Source: Lichina pygmaea (lineage: Eukaryota; Ascomycota; Lichinomycetes; Lichinales; Lichinaceae). Taken from it: 64,000 bases of DNA. The DNA lies in the NCBI GenBank assembly GCA_963422465.1, contig OY730169.1, positions 5,084,001 to 5,148,000 of the forward strand. Reading direction: 5' to 3'. Shown here piece by piece: positions 32,658 through 43,455 of the stretch. Below the pieces are notes generated by a model. It had not been told where the DNA came from. It was given only the letters and a program-made list of their open reading frames with translations, and did not search any database. Each line of letters opens with the position of its first letter. Position 1 is the stretch's first letter. The translations under genes and the position numbers were made by a program.

Positions 32658-34118
32658 TCAATCGACAGGGAGAGGCATCGTCCGGGTCCGTCCATGATAG
32701 ACGCAGATTCCCTTGCCACCGGACGGGTGAAGCGGACTTCGAGGGCACAGTGGGCTGCCTGGGAGATGCTCCGGCACGTTCAACTCAAACTGACAGTCTT
32801 TCTGCGCTTCGGCTCCGAGGTGAAACGGCAGCAGCTCCTCGCTCTCCATCGTGGCCGTTCTGCGGCAGGCGTGCAGTTCCTTTTGGCCGCTTTCTGGGGG
32901 CCCCATGTATGGCGACCCTCCCGGCGAGGAGTAATCGAAGGAGAACCCTCTGAGGTCGCCCTTGCGAGGCCGGTCCGTAGGCAGTGGAGGTGTGCCGACT
33001 CTCGTCGCCTCCGACGGCAGGAAGGTGGGGCCGTCCGGATCGGATATCTCGACCTTGAAGTATTCGTTCTGGTTGTTCCCTCTATACAGAGCCTCTTCGG
33101 TCGGGGTGCTGGCCGGCGGTTTCCCCATCAGCATGTTGAGGATCGAGCTTGACTTGGACATCATTGTACCGTTTCCCAGGATGAGATGGTGAAGTTTGCG
33201 AGATGATGCCGATTCGGGGGATGGTGAAGGCGTCGGGGTGCTCGAGCTCTGGCTACTGTTTCTGCCCTGCCGACGCGCGAACACCTGCAGCAGGCCGCTG
33301 GTCTTCTCGAGCAGATCCTGCGTTCTGGACCTGTCCGACTCCGGATCGGACAGCTCAGGCTCGGGCCGGGACCCAGAAGACCACCGGAGCCCCTTGATGA
33401 ATTTCTTCGATCGCCGGTACAGCCCCCTGCCTTCGCCGTTGCACACGCTGGATCTGGAGCCAGGCGACGGTGCGCAGATGAACGGAACCTGCCCCGCCGT
33501 CCCCACCCCGAGCATGATGTCGTCGACGATCTGATCTCCCTTTGAGGAGCGCTGTAACGTCCTCGGCTGTATCTTTTTGGATCTCCCGTCCGGGACCTGC
33601 CCCGACAACGCGTCGATGGACTGCTTGCTGTGTGACCTCCTGCTCTCCTGATTCCTCTTCTCGGATGGAGCGCCATTTTGCAGGAGAGACCATCCGAACT
33701 TGGATCGAATTTCCCTTGGGCCTTCCTCGACGCCGTTCTCGGAAGACAGGACGGGATGCCCCGAGCCGCGCCTCGAGTTCCTGATACCTGTGAACCAAAG
33801 AGGGTTCTCGCCGTCGGAAAATCTAGAGGCGAAACTGAAGACCGAACGCGTGTCTGGAATTGACGAGCCGCTCGAGGTCGCTGCGTGAGAGCTACGCTTC
33901 GACCCCGGAGAAGCCAGGGACGGCCTTCTCTTCAGCATGCTCGGGCTCAAGATGGACGGTGAGAAGTACGAAGTGTTGAGGGCCATCGAGACGGATTGCA
34001 TCTTGGGTGATAGAGTCCTTTCTCTGGTGCCCACAGGTCGTTTGCGGGAACTCATGACGGTCCTCCGCGATCGACTTTCAATGATTATGGTTTGGGGGGA
34101 AAGCGGTTGCTGTATCAA
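32658..34118 (-). CDS. Conserved fungal protein of unknown function, Ser-rich
   Basis: A 486-codon uninterrupted frame, mostly Ser/Arg/Pro-rich and probably disordered (SILSPSMLKRRPSLASPGSK, RNSSQSSSTPTPSPSPESAS). The C terminus changes character: CQFELNVPEHLPGSPLCPRS followed by PLHPSGGKGICVYHGR. This Pro/Cys/His motif resembles the ending of a family of fungal hypothetical proteins; no function is known to me. The two Cys and nearby His residues could bind metal, but that is inference. No signal peptide or transmembrane segment. The start could be 34118 or the internal Met at 34055 (MSSRKRPVGTRERTLSP), whose context looks as good. Basic and Ser/Pro-rich segments suggest a phosphorylated regulatory protein, without proof. 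Confidence 0.6.
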   Translation of the reverse strand: MIQQPLSPQTIIIESRSRRTVMSSRKRPVGTRERTLSPKMQSVSMALNTSYFSPSILSPSMLKRRPSLASPGSKRSSHAATSSGSSIPDTRSVFSFASRFSDGENPLWFTGIRNSRRGSGHPVLSSENGVEEGPREIRSKFGWSLLQNGAPSEKRNQESRRSHSKQSIDALSGQVPDGRSKKIQPRTLQRSSKGDQIVDDIMLGVGTAGQVPFICAPSPGSRSSVCNGEGRGLYRRSKKFIKGLRWSSGSRPEPELSDPESDRSRTQDLLEKTSGLLQVFARRQGRNSSQSSSTPTPSPSPESASSRKLHHLILGNGTMMSKSSSILNMLMGKPPASTPTEEALYRGNNQNEYFKVEISDPDGPTFLPSEATRVGTPPLPTDRPRKGDLRGFSFDYSSPGGSPYMGPPESGQKELHACRRTATMESEELLPFHLGAEAQKDCQFELNVPEHLPGSPLCPRSPLHPSGGKGICVYHGRTRTMPLPVD

Positions 34119-36287
34119 GTGAGAGATATTCGTGATTAGGGCCGGTAGTTATGTGGTCATAGTAGATTGATTATGACCGTAACATACAATAGAAGCCGTA
34201 GGAGATGTTCGGCCGCCAGTCGGTACAGATATCGACGGCAGGTCGTCCTACCCTAAAAGTTTGGGCAGTGGAAAGCTGTCCATGGCAGATGCCCCTCTTC
34301 GTCGGCCCGATAGGCACATCGTCTTGCAGGAAAGGGCTGAACAGAAGAGAGCGCCTTCCTCTTCTGGACCAACCCTGGCCGATGCTGTGAACAGATGCAA
34401 AGTGAGAAGCGAACCCGGGCCAGGAAGACACGCAACAGCAAGAATACACCAGGATCTCCCGATGGGCCAGAAATGTGTGTAGTCAACACACGAGAAGACA
34501 GAGAGACAAAGTAGCAGAAAGAATCGTACTACTAAAAGCACGACGTTGACGTTTCTTGGAGGTGATCCAGTGGTGCCGCCTAGGGCTAGCCCTAGCAACG
34601 GGGCGTAGGGTTCTAGAGGGGTATCTAGTCGAGTAGCTTAGCCGTCCTGAACCAACCGGTGGTCTCACCTCTTTTCTTCCCGCTGCCCGCTGTAGAGTTC
34701 TTCATCGAACAGTTGGCAATACCATGTCAGGTATTTGACCGCAAAAGTCGATGGTGTGAAGCTTCCAGCTTCGTTCAAGAACCTGGCAACAACTTTTGTT
34801 CCTTCACATAGGAATGAAAGATGTAGTACTTCTTGTCTCCTTGGATTACAAGCAGATGCTTCGGTTCGAGATGACCATGGTGGTGTAAACGACTAGCAAG
34901 CTTCAAACTAGCGACTGTTCCCGATAGACAAATCTGGACGACACACTTCAATCCAATTTTAACACCGCTGACCCCACTTATAAGAGTCCCTCCCTGTACA
35001 ACTCTTATTGCATGCTGAACAGCTTCACCAGTCCTGGCTTATCAAAGTTGGTAGATCGAGAGGAGAATGACGAGATGTTGTTGGTAGTTGCTACCGGTAT
35101 CGCCGTAGGCTAGCAGAGGGTGGCTCAGTCGGGTAGCTTAGTCAGATAGCCAGGTCATATAGGCCTCGAGTCCTCGAGGGCCTTAACAAGACAGCTTTCT
35201 CCCTGTTTAGATGTTAGGCTGTTGTCCTATAACTGTGCCGGTGTTGGTGTTAGTTCTAGAAATATGGACCACGAGTACTGGTATGCTGCGTCTGCGGAAC
35301 TACGGGAGTACAGGGAAGAGGGGTAGGAAATAATCAACCTCCCCTGGGGCGCTACTCCTGTGCCTAGAAGAACTGAAGAAGACCAAGAACAAAGACCCAT
35401 GTAGTGAGTGTGGCAGTGGGCTGTGGGCGCATAGTGGGCACCTGGAAGTTATCAGTAGGAGCTGCCTACCGCAGGCTTCTTCGCGCTCTCGACAATGAGC
35501 TATTGCGTGGTTCTATTGAAGGCGAAAAGGAAAGAAAGCCTATTGATGTCCAAATGGGGGAGGGGGGGGGGTGGTTAGTTGATGGACGGGAGAAAGCGTG
35601 TCTTTACTGGGATATCTTTGAGAAGATCGGGTCGTTCTCGACATGTATCATAAGAACTGTCTCTGTTGGATTTTTCCCACGCTCTTGTAAGGGTGTTGAA
35701 GGGGGACAATATATATCGGCGTGGGGGAGAAATGTGTTATCTGAAAGAGGGGGAATCCCAGAACATTTCACTCCGAGGAATTGCGACCCCCCGCATACAG
35801 TCTACTCCTTGAACACCATGTCGTTCTTTGTGTTAGAGTACAGCTGTTACATACTACCTTTCAAGAGACTGGGTTCTCGTCACGGGCTTCTTGATTTGCC
35901 ATATAGCTTGATAACAGAAGGCCGAATGTTGATTAAAGTCCTGACAAAACTGAAAGTCGCCTCCACCGGCAGCTTTTCCCTTTCGGTAGCTTCCTCTGAC
36001 GGATACTTTGGGCGGGGTTAGAGGTTGTGAAGAACAGATAAGAAAGAGGAAAAGAAAAGACAGGACTTGTGAAGAGGAAGGGGAGGCATATAACGAGCAA
36101 CGAGTGGCTTGAGTTAGAAAACAAAACCAGTAAACTTTTAGACCACGCCTTGGGCCGTCTCCTCCTGCTCGGGTTTTGTCAATTTGTCCACTGGGATGAC
36201 GTGAGATTGCGAAACCTCAATCCACCGCCAGACTAGGATACTTCTATTCCCCCACCATTGACTTCATGTGTCATTGTATCAGACCAT
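34119..36287. other. Gene-poor, AT-richer block downstream of Argonaute
   Basis: No identifiable intact gene. Contains a decayed coding-like stretch (listed separately), a frame on the plus strand at about 35150-35320 (SYNCAGVGVSSRNMDHEYWY) ended by a stop, and a 205-codon plus-strand frame at 35404-36021 with no recognised domain. Base composition and the broken frames suggest old insertions or decayed genes. Confidence 0.45.
34600..35145 (-). pseudogene. Decayed coding-like stretch between short direct repeats
   Basis: On the minus strand one frame reads QHAIRVVQGGTLISGVSGVK to KLASRLHHHGHLEPKHLLVI and stops after KEQKLLPGS; the next frame continues SWKLHTIDFCGQIPDMVL. The HHHGHLEPKHLLV followed by an IDF motif faintly resembles the catalytic loop and following strand of a protein-kinase-like fold, but the match is weak. 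The stretch lies between two related segments ending AGTCGAGTAGCTTAG (about 34625-34641) and AGTCGGGTAGCTTAG (about 35127-35141), roughly 500 bp apart. No start, splice pattern or full domain can be assigned. Confidence 0.25.
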
Positions 36288-39200
36288 TTACTGCCAGTAC
36301 TGTTGAAGAGTCAGCCAACGACGCGTTCCCAAGAGTAATGCTGACGCCTGTAAACTTACCATGCAGAACTTCAACGACTCGTTCACTTGGCCGAGTACTC
36401 GCTTCCCAGCGGGGCCTTCTCGTAAGTGCAACCTTGCTCGCTCGCATGCTTGATCGGCGTAATAAACGGCCGGAACTAGAAGAGACACCCAAGATGATTA
36501 GGTCACTGGCTTCGAATCCGGTACGACAAGCCATACCGAGAGAGACCGCTCGTGTAGCACGCGCATAGCTCGAGCAGATATTGTTCGTTAACCTCTGGAA
36601 GTCATCGGCGGACAAATTATTCTCGTCCATCAGCATGGCATATTGCGTGGGTCTGACTGTTCCTTGCAGTCCAGCATGTGCCACCAAGACTGTGCGCTGT
36701 CAGCCAAGTTCTTGATCCGGAGGGGGTTAAGGCGATGTCGTACAAATGTCTCTCGCGTTCGAGTTCTCAATCACAGTCCCGGGCAGCACGTTCCCGAGCC
36801 TGTCTCCTTTCTCCGTGGGGAACATACGTGTATGGTGTCTCTTCACGCAGACCACCACCGTGATCTTCGGTCTCGGCCCTTCGAGGGAGTCGCAGGCATC
36901 TGCTTGTAGTCAGCAAGTCGCTGACCTCTAGACTCGGTGATCCTACCTTTCAACCCCTGTACTTCCTCGGCCATGATTGCGTTGAATTGACTTTCGCCGA
37001 GTCCATCACGATAGAACAAGATGCGCTGAGGGTAACCTCCTCTATTTTTGGCACTGTAGCGATTCAACAGTTCTTTCGCCAGATGTTCGAAGTCGCTGAT
37101 CAGCTGTTCTTTCGAGAACTGTGCGGTTCCCACAGCAGTATATGAACAGCAATTCTGATCATACGATGCCGTGACTGCTGCGTAGGTCGGAGGCGGCGGG
37201 TCCATGCGCAGCTGCGCGGGACTGGGATGAGACGTATCCGCCCCCATCAACATCCACCTGGACTGACGAAAGAGAGGGTCGGCAACAAATGCGTTGATGC
37301 CCCCACGTTTCACGTTGACCTTCATGCCGATGTTCGCAAGGTACTGCGGCTGGCCTCTGGGTGACAGGGCCTTATCCACCACCATCACTGTGTCGTGTTA
37401 GCAGGCCGACTTGAGACGAAAGTCACAAGCTCAGTCGTACCTTGAGATGCCACTCCAAACTGCACATCGCATAGACTCTTTATACCCCTGTAAAGACGTT
37501 CGCTCGACCCGTGCAACAGGAACATAAGGAGGTCCGGTCTGGTTCCAAATTTGTTCTGGGTTTTACCCATGAGGTCCGCAATCGAGCCAGTCATGTCGCT
37601 TTGCTGGTTGGCCTTGTGAATCACGGGTGAGCTGTTCGGCATGCTGATACCGAGGGCGGACAAGGCTCGCTGAACCGCCTTGGAGAAGTCCTGGAGGGCA
37701 TCTAGGCTGACTCCAGGCCCCGCAGGAAAGTACATCAGGCCCCACGACTGGATTTTGGCAGGCTATTCCTGATAAGCGTTTGCATTCAGGCCAGTTCTCG
37801 ATCGGGACTGACCTGGAAGAACCTTTTCCCTCGGAGATTCCAGCTTCCCATCTCCGAGCCTCTCTGGTCCGTTCCAGATCCATACTGCGCAGCCGGGGAA
37901 GGAAGTATGCGGGCTGGGACTTGAAGCATCTGAGTTTTGGCAGACAGCCCCATCGATCTCGGGGCTTCGAGAGCGTGCCACTGTAGTTTCTTGACACTTT
38001 CCATGATCTGTTGCTGTCGGACTGAGGCCGGGGCTGTAGCGAACTTGATGAAATCGGCTGTTTCTGCGCCTTGCAAGGGTTCCTTGAAGCGCTCACCCTG
38101 ATCCAAGTTCAGAGGCGCGTTTCATGAAAGATGACTTCGTACTTACAGATGCAGACCAGCATAGCTCCAGCGGAATCCAGCCGTCTTTTGTGTCGGCCAT
38201 TGGGATTCTCGGGTAGCGCAAGGTAATATTGTATTTCAGCTGGAAATAACTGCAATGTTGTGTCAGCCTGATCCAGACGTTGAAAACTCCATTTCCCTTA
38301 CTTGGCAACGCTGATACGCTGAGTCTGACCCTGATTTTGAAAGTCGAACGCCATTTGATTGGCGCTTCCCTGGGTCCATTTTCTCAACCCGATCTTTCGA
38401 GCGTTTCGACGCTCGGAGAGGTGCCGAACGTTGAAGAACAAGCCAATGAGGCGATCACACCTATCGAAGAACCTCTGAGGGTTCTCCAAAAACCAGTCTT
38501 GCAAGTTTCGATTTGTCTCAACGCCTGCAAGAGCATGTACGAGCTCAACGAGATTCTTTTGAGGAGCCCAGAATGCCGTGGTGGCAGTATCGACGTTCAA
38601 TGTGAGCCTGCCAAATCTGATCTGCACGCTCTGGAAGATGCCACGAATGGCCTCGAGAATGTTCGAAGTCGATCGGAGCGGCATGTAAGTCCCCGATGCT
38701 CTCTCGAAGAAAGCGCTGCTGTTGGGACGCGTTGTCCAGCGCGAAGCTGGATCCTGCCGATACACCGCGTTAAGCCATCTCAAGAGAGGCTCGATCACTT
38801 TGTCTTGGCTGAGGTCCAGCTCGATCCTCCCAGCGAACAAGTACTCGACCAACCCTTTGATGTCGAGGGTACCATTGTTCCTTAACGCAATCTCGATCTG
38901 GTTGAGTCTCTCCGGCGTCGACCCAGGAAGGTCGAAAGTGCGTTTGCCAACTTCGTCGACAGCGACAATAGCTTTGGTAGACCAACCCAAACCGACACCT
39001 TCCTTAGGAGTTAGGACCTTAGACTCAGTGCCGGATACTCGTCAAGGGAACTGACCGTCAAAGACAAAGTTCTCCTGGACGAAATCGCGGACTTGCTCCA
39101 GCTGCATGAGCGCGATTAGTTGAGCCGAGCTTGGTTTGCTGTTCCCCCGTTTCTGAGACGAACCCGGCACATTGAATTGAAGCTGGTAGAATGAAATTAG

Positions 39201-39547
39201 CCAGAGGTGCGTTTTCCGCCAGGCAGTCCACCCACGTTGTAGAAGTAGATCTTCACGAGAGGTAAGCTTTGAAGCTCAAAATGATTGACCAAAACCTTCG
39301 TTGGCCTGCCGGCGGACCCCTCCATCTTAATTTTAGAAGCTGGTAAGGCGCGGCCAGGCTTCGGGACTGGAACCGTCGATGGAAGTGGGGTAAGGGAAGA
39401 CACGGAGGGCCTGAACGTGCCAGAGTGATCTTTTCTGTGTCCATGGTACCCGCGTCCTTCGTGGCCGCTTCTCCTTTCGCCTCTGGGGCTGCCGGGTCGG
39501 CGTCCGTCGCCTCGCCCAGCATGGCCTCTGCTACCATAGCCAGACAT
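36288..39547 (-). CDS. Argonaute protein (QDE-2 family)
   Basis: Small-RNA-guided effector of RNA silencing. About eleven exons. The N terminus is Arg/Gly-rich ([17 protein letters not shown]), followed by the N domain ([39 protein letters not shown]), linker 1 ([20 protein letters not shown]-type sequence), PAZ ([40 protein letters not shown]), MID ([51 protein letters not shown]) and PIWI ([97 protein letters not shown]). Visible catalytic residues are Asp in GADTSHP, Asp in FYRDG and Asp in YYADQ, the last in the place of human His807 as in yeast-type Argonautes. The aligned glutamate-finger position is Gln (codon 37104-37106) with Glu just before it. The last exon is only 12 nt (Tyr-Trp-Gln-stop). 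Confidence 0.92.
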
Positions 39548-39754
39548 CTGTAAAGGCCTCAGATGGAACGATGTCAGCCAAGCCCGAGAGCCATGTACTC
39601 TTGTCGAGGTGATAACGGCATGGACGATGCAGTTTGGGATGATGGATGTAGAAGGGAAAGGGAATAATTACTGCGCGGAATAGAGTCTTTTGCAGAAAAA
39701 ACAAGAGCAAGAACGGTTACAAGCCCCGGAAAATTGGCGAACGATACTACGGCT

Positions 39755-40075
39755 TGACGATCAAAAACGGAAAGAGCAAGACAGCGACAAGTGAACGGAT
39801 AAGGACGCCGACCAAAACGGAAAGAGCAAGACAGCGACAAGTGGACGGATAAGGACGCCGACCAAAATGGAAAGAGCAAGATAGCGACAAGTAGATGGAT
39901 TAGGATGCAGACCGAAACGGAAGGAGCAAGATCACGACAATAAACAGATTAAGATGCAGACCAAAACGGAAAGAGCAAGATAGCGACAAGTGGACGGATA
40001 AGGACGCCGACCAAAACGGAAGGAGCAAGATAGCGACAAGTAATAGATTAGGATGCAGACCAAGACGGAGGCGAG
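39755..40075. repeat. 50-bp minisatellite
   Basis: About six copies with exact 50-bp period (the word AGCGACAA recurs at about 39783, 39833, 39883 and 39983). Unit landmarks are ACGGAAAGAGCAAGA, GCGACAAGTG and GGATAAGGACGCCGACC. Copies differ by a few substitutions. It begins about 210 bp upstream of the Argonaute start codon. Confidence 0.9.
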
Positions 40076-40409
40076 CAAGAAAAGAAGGATCGAGTGAGAC
40101 TGAAGAGTAGGTACGATGTTTCAAAGGCAGAAGCACTCAAAGCAATGCGGATAGCAACTAAAGCAGTGCGAGAGTCAGCTGATAGTAGTGAAGCGGTAGT
40201 CAGAATCAGATATGGACCGATAGCGCATGCATGCGAAGAGAAGAAGTGATTGAACTGAAGAGCGGATGCGATGGATGGGTAGCTGATACTCTGAAAGGTG
40301 CAGAAAGATAGATGTATAGACGAGTGCAGTGGATGGAACTGGGTTGAAAGGCCGACAGGGGGTAGTTGCAAGGTGTAAAAGTAAGGCAGAGATTGAGAAC
40401 AAAACTTGA

Positions 40410-41000
40410 ATGAGAAGGGATGATGATATATAGAGAACGACTTGGATGCAAGAAAGAGATAAGAGTAAACTCAGTTCTAGAAGAGACGACGATGTCAGAT
40501 GTAGATGACAAGTTAGATGTAAAGAGAGGATAAGAATGAAATTTGAGTGCGACGAGGTGACGAAGTTCGTCATAGAGAGAAATCAAGACGCGAGAGAAAA
40601 GAAGATCACTGATTTAAAAACCGAACGCAGCTAATGGGCTGAAAGTAGAAACCCAACTGTTGACTGGAGGAGTAGCGAATCAAAATGAGAAGATCTGATG
40701 ACGTTACATATAAAGAACAAGTTAGATGCAACGAAAGATTAATCACCGTTCGAGGTACTGAACGTAGCTAATGAGTAAAAAAGATGTAAGGACAGGGGAA
40801 GAGGAAGGAAGCTGAGTTGAAAAATCTGCAATGACCAGTTTTAATGAAGACAGAAACCTTCAGGCAAAGGATATGAGCGAATATCAAATGAGAAGGGACG
40901 ATGACGCTAGATATATAGAACATCTTAGATGCAGGAAAAGAGTGATCATGAATAGAGATACTGAACGCAGCCAGCGGCCTGAAAGTAGAAGATATTTGCT
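40410..41000. repeat. Degenerate interspersed purine-rich repeats
   Basis: Blocks resembling GATGCAAGAAAGAGAT (near 40445, 40725, 40930) and GAACGCAGCTAATGGGCTGA (near 40624, 40763, 40961) recur with irregular spacing of about 70 to 340 bp. This suggests an older, scrambled tandem array. Confidence 0.55.
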
Positions 41001-41761
41001 GACCGCAAGAGTGATGGCTGATTCAGCCTCCTTTTGGGTGGAACAAGTAGATTCTCCCTGTGGCACACGACGAAACTGGAAGATCTCCAATGTTCACCCG
41101 CTAGAAATCATCCGAGAAATGCTGTGCAGAGAAGATCGAGGGAGATGCTCGTGGCGTTGTTTGATAGAGTTGAGGAATTAGCTAGTGATATAGCGCACTA
41201 GCTATATGGACGTTGCGGCTCTGCGGTGTTGGGATAATCGGTGTCGGTGACACTTCAGAATGACGAGGCACTTAGAAGACAATAGGATCTTGTATTCAAT
41301 AGGATGTACTAAGACATTCGTCTACAATGAATAATGAGAAAACCCTTCTTCCCAATCTAGGGTTAGCGCCCTTCTGTAAGTCACGTGGTATGACGTTGCA
41401 GATCGCCCAACTTCAACATGCGGGATTCAGCTCTCAAGGCACATGATCATGATGCTATTCTGACTTGTGGTTATTTAGACATGATTAAAGATCAACAGAC
41501 ATCAATGTGACCAGATGTTGTGGTCCGAACCGTACCGTCCTATCTTATGTAGGATCTTGCCGAGATGTGGAAGGCGGGTTGGTTCTCGGGGAGAGGAGAG
41601 TCAAGGAGCAGCGGGAGTGTTGGAAGAATAGTGGTGATGACAATAGGTAGACAGCTTTGTACAAGACACGGGTTGCATTGAAGTAGACCTAGTTGTCTGG
41701 ATCGTAACATGAGTTGAAGATAACGATCCGATAGGGGAATATTGCCTTTCTTATATAGTGT

Positions 41762-41862
41762 CTGGCGAGCCTGTCGAGCCCAGCTCGCCTGGCTCGACGC
41801 ATATGCATCCTGCGTCGAGCAAGCCGTGTCATGCTCGCCAGTCACGTGAGTCCGCACGTGAC
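41762..41862. repeat. Nested inverted repeats and an E-box palindrome
   Basis: CTGGCGAGC (41762-41770) pairs with GCTCGCCAG (41833-41841). Inside, GCTCGACGCA (41792-41801) pairs with TGCGTCGAGC (41811-41820) over a 9-nt loop. Next to it GTCACGTG (41841-41848) and CACGTGAC (41855-41862) form an 8-bp inverted repeat around two CACGTG cores. It could be a cruciform, a paired bHLH site or a hairpin RNA. Confidence 0.7.
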
Positions 41863-43455
41863 CTCTGTCATACCGGTACCGTAGTGCAAGTCAGCATGTC
41901 ATCGACGACTCGGAGCCAGAACTCAGAAAACCAACGCATACCTAGCCATCTCTATAGTTAATATCGGACAGACATTTTGAATGATGCAGGCTACGATACT
42001 GTAGCTGCAGTATATGAAGGTACATGATCTTCCATCATGTCTTCAATCAAGTGCCGAGAATAAAAAATAAAACCAGAAAATCGATAGTGGAAAAGGACAG
42101 TGGCACGACAAAAGTCCGTGTACGGACCCATAGAAAATTGTCTTTGGATACTGAAAGCCGACAACCGCTCGACTGTGTGGTCTGCCTAAGTAGAATCTAG
42201 GAGCGACGACGAAGAAGAGGAAAACTCTGCTGTCTAGTCGCGTGCCCTCGTACAACAATTTAGCCGTTGCTCAGGGGGAGGCTGCTCCCTGCACTCTGCA
42301 GATCTTCGGGCAACTCTCCGTTGAGTCCCCGGTTGACAGGTACGTTCATCTGATAGTCAGTAATGCGACGTTAGTGTCGCGAAGAAATGTTGATATTGTC
42401 ATATTACTTATGACCATTGCGACCAACAGCATGTAGGGGCGTACACAGACTTGTGTCGTGACACTGGAAGATATAGAGTCAAGGGTGTGGATGTTCCAGC
42501 ATGTTCTCTTCCCAGTGAGTTGATCCGTCTTGTCTTGAATCGAGACTTGAAGAAAGACAGGAAATCAAGAGTGTGGAGGGGAAGATATGGAAGGAACATG
42601 GGATATCAAGAGTGAAGGGGAGCAAGAAACTTGGTCGTCGTCTACTCGTACAGATACTGGTACGTATGTACATACGTACTTATGTGTACAATACCTTCGT
42701 AGTGCATGAGCACCAGCTTTAAGATTGTCAACAAATCTTTGCACGTGGAGGGCGGCTCGGCCCGAGCCGTCAGAACAGTACGTACTATCTACGAGTACGA
42801 GGGTACGGGGCGTAACTCGTACCCTCGTACCTCATGCCGTACTCGATCACGTGACTGCCGATGTCAAGCGGCGAGCAGTTGACCGACCAAGCACCCCCTC
42901 ATGGAAATTTTGAATGATTAGCTCGACCATCCTCGGTCGGAATCATCTCAAACTAGAATACCAGATAGAATAGCATATGTGGAGAGTCACGGAACAATAG
43001 AAGTCAAGTGTACAAAGCGTGATGGCTTCCTCAAGTCTCGACCATATGAATCAGCCCTCGGGACCTCCTCGTCTTCCTATTCCCCCATCTCCATCACCAC
43101 TCTCAGTAGCCCTGCCGGTAACCTACGTGAGCCCCTTGGAATGGGCTGCAGGAAAGAAGGAGGTCAGAGTAGGATACTATGCCCGGATGAAGATGATCGA
43201 GACGAGACGATAGCACGAGCCGTACCACGACGAGAGGGAGCATAATCACAAGCGATCGAGGACGAGAGATGAGGACTACTTTGACCCCGTACGGGAAGCG
43301 AAGATGCCCAATGGTAATACAACTCATCTCTCGTGCCTTAGATATCTGGACGGACTCCGTCGACCGCCCTGCTCCGCGGGAAACAAGAAAAGAACTTTCC
43401 ATCCTTTGGTCAAGTGGATGCATGGCGCATTGGATGGTTGGTTGGTTGGCTCTGC

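Larger units (their letters stand above)
39548..43455. other. Gene-poor repeat block upstream of Argonaute
   Basis: Contains the 50-bp minisatellite, degenerate purine-rich repeats to about 41000, an inverted-repeat cluster at 41762-41862 and TACG-rich patches near 42652-42680 and 42778-42835. A 64-codon plus-strand frame at 43019-43213 (MASSSLDHMNQPSGPPRLPI) has no recognised domain and I do not call it. The Argonaute promoter is expected just above 39547. Confidence 0.5.

Noticed and set aside
35404-36021. 205-codon plus-strand frame in the Argonaute downstream block
   Set aside because: No domain or family resemblance, and it lies among broken frames. It could be real, but the sequence alone does not support a call.
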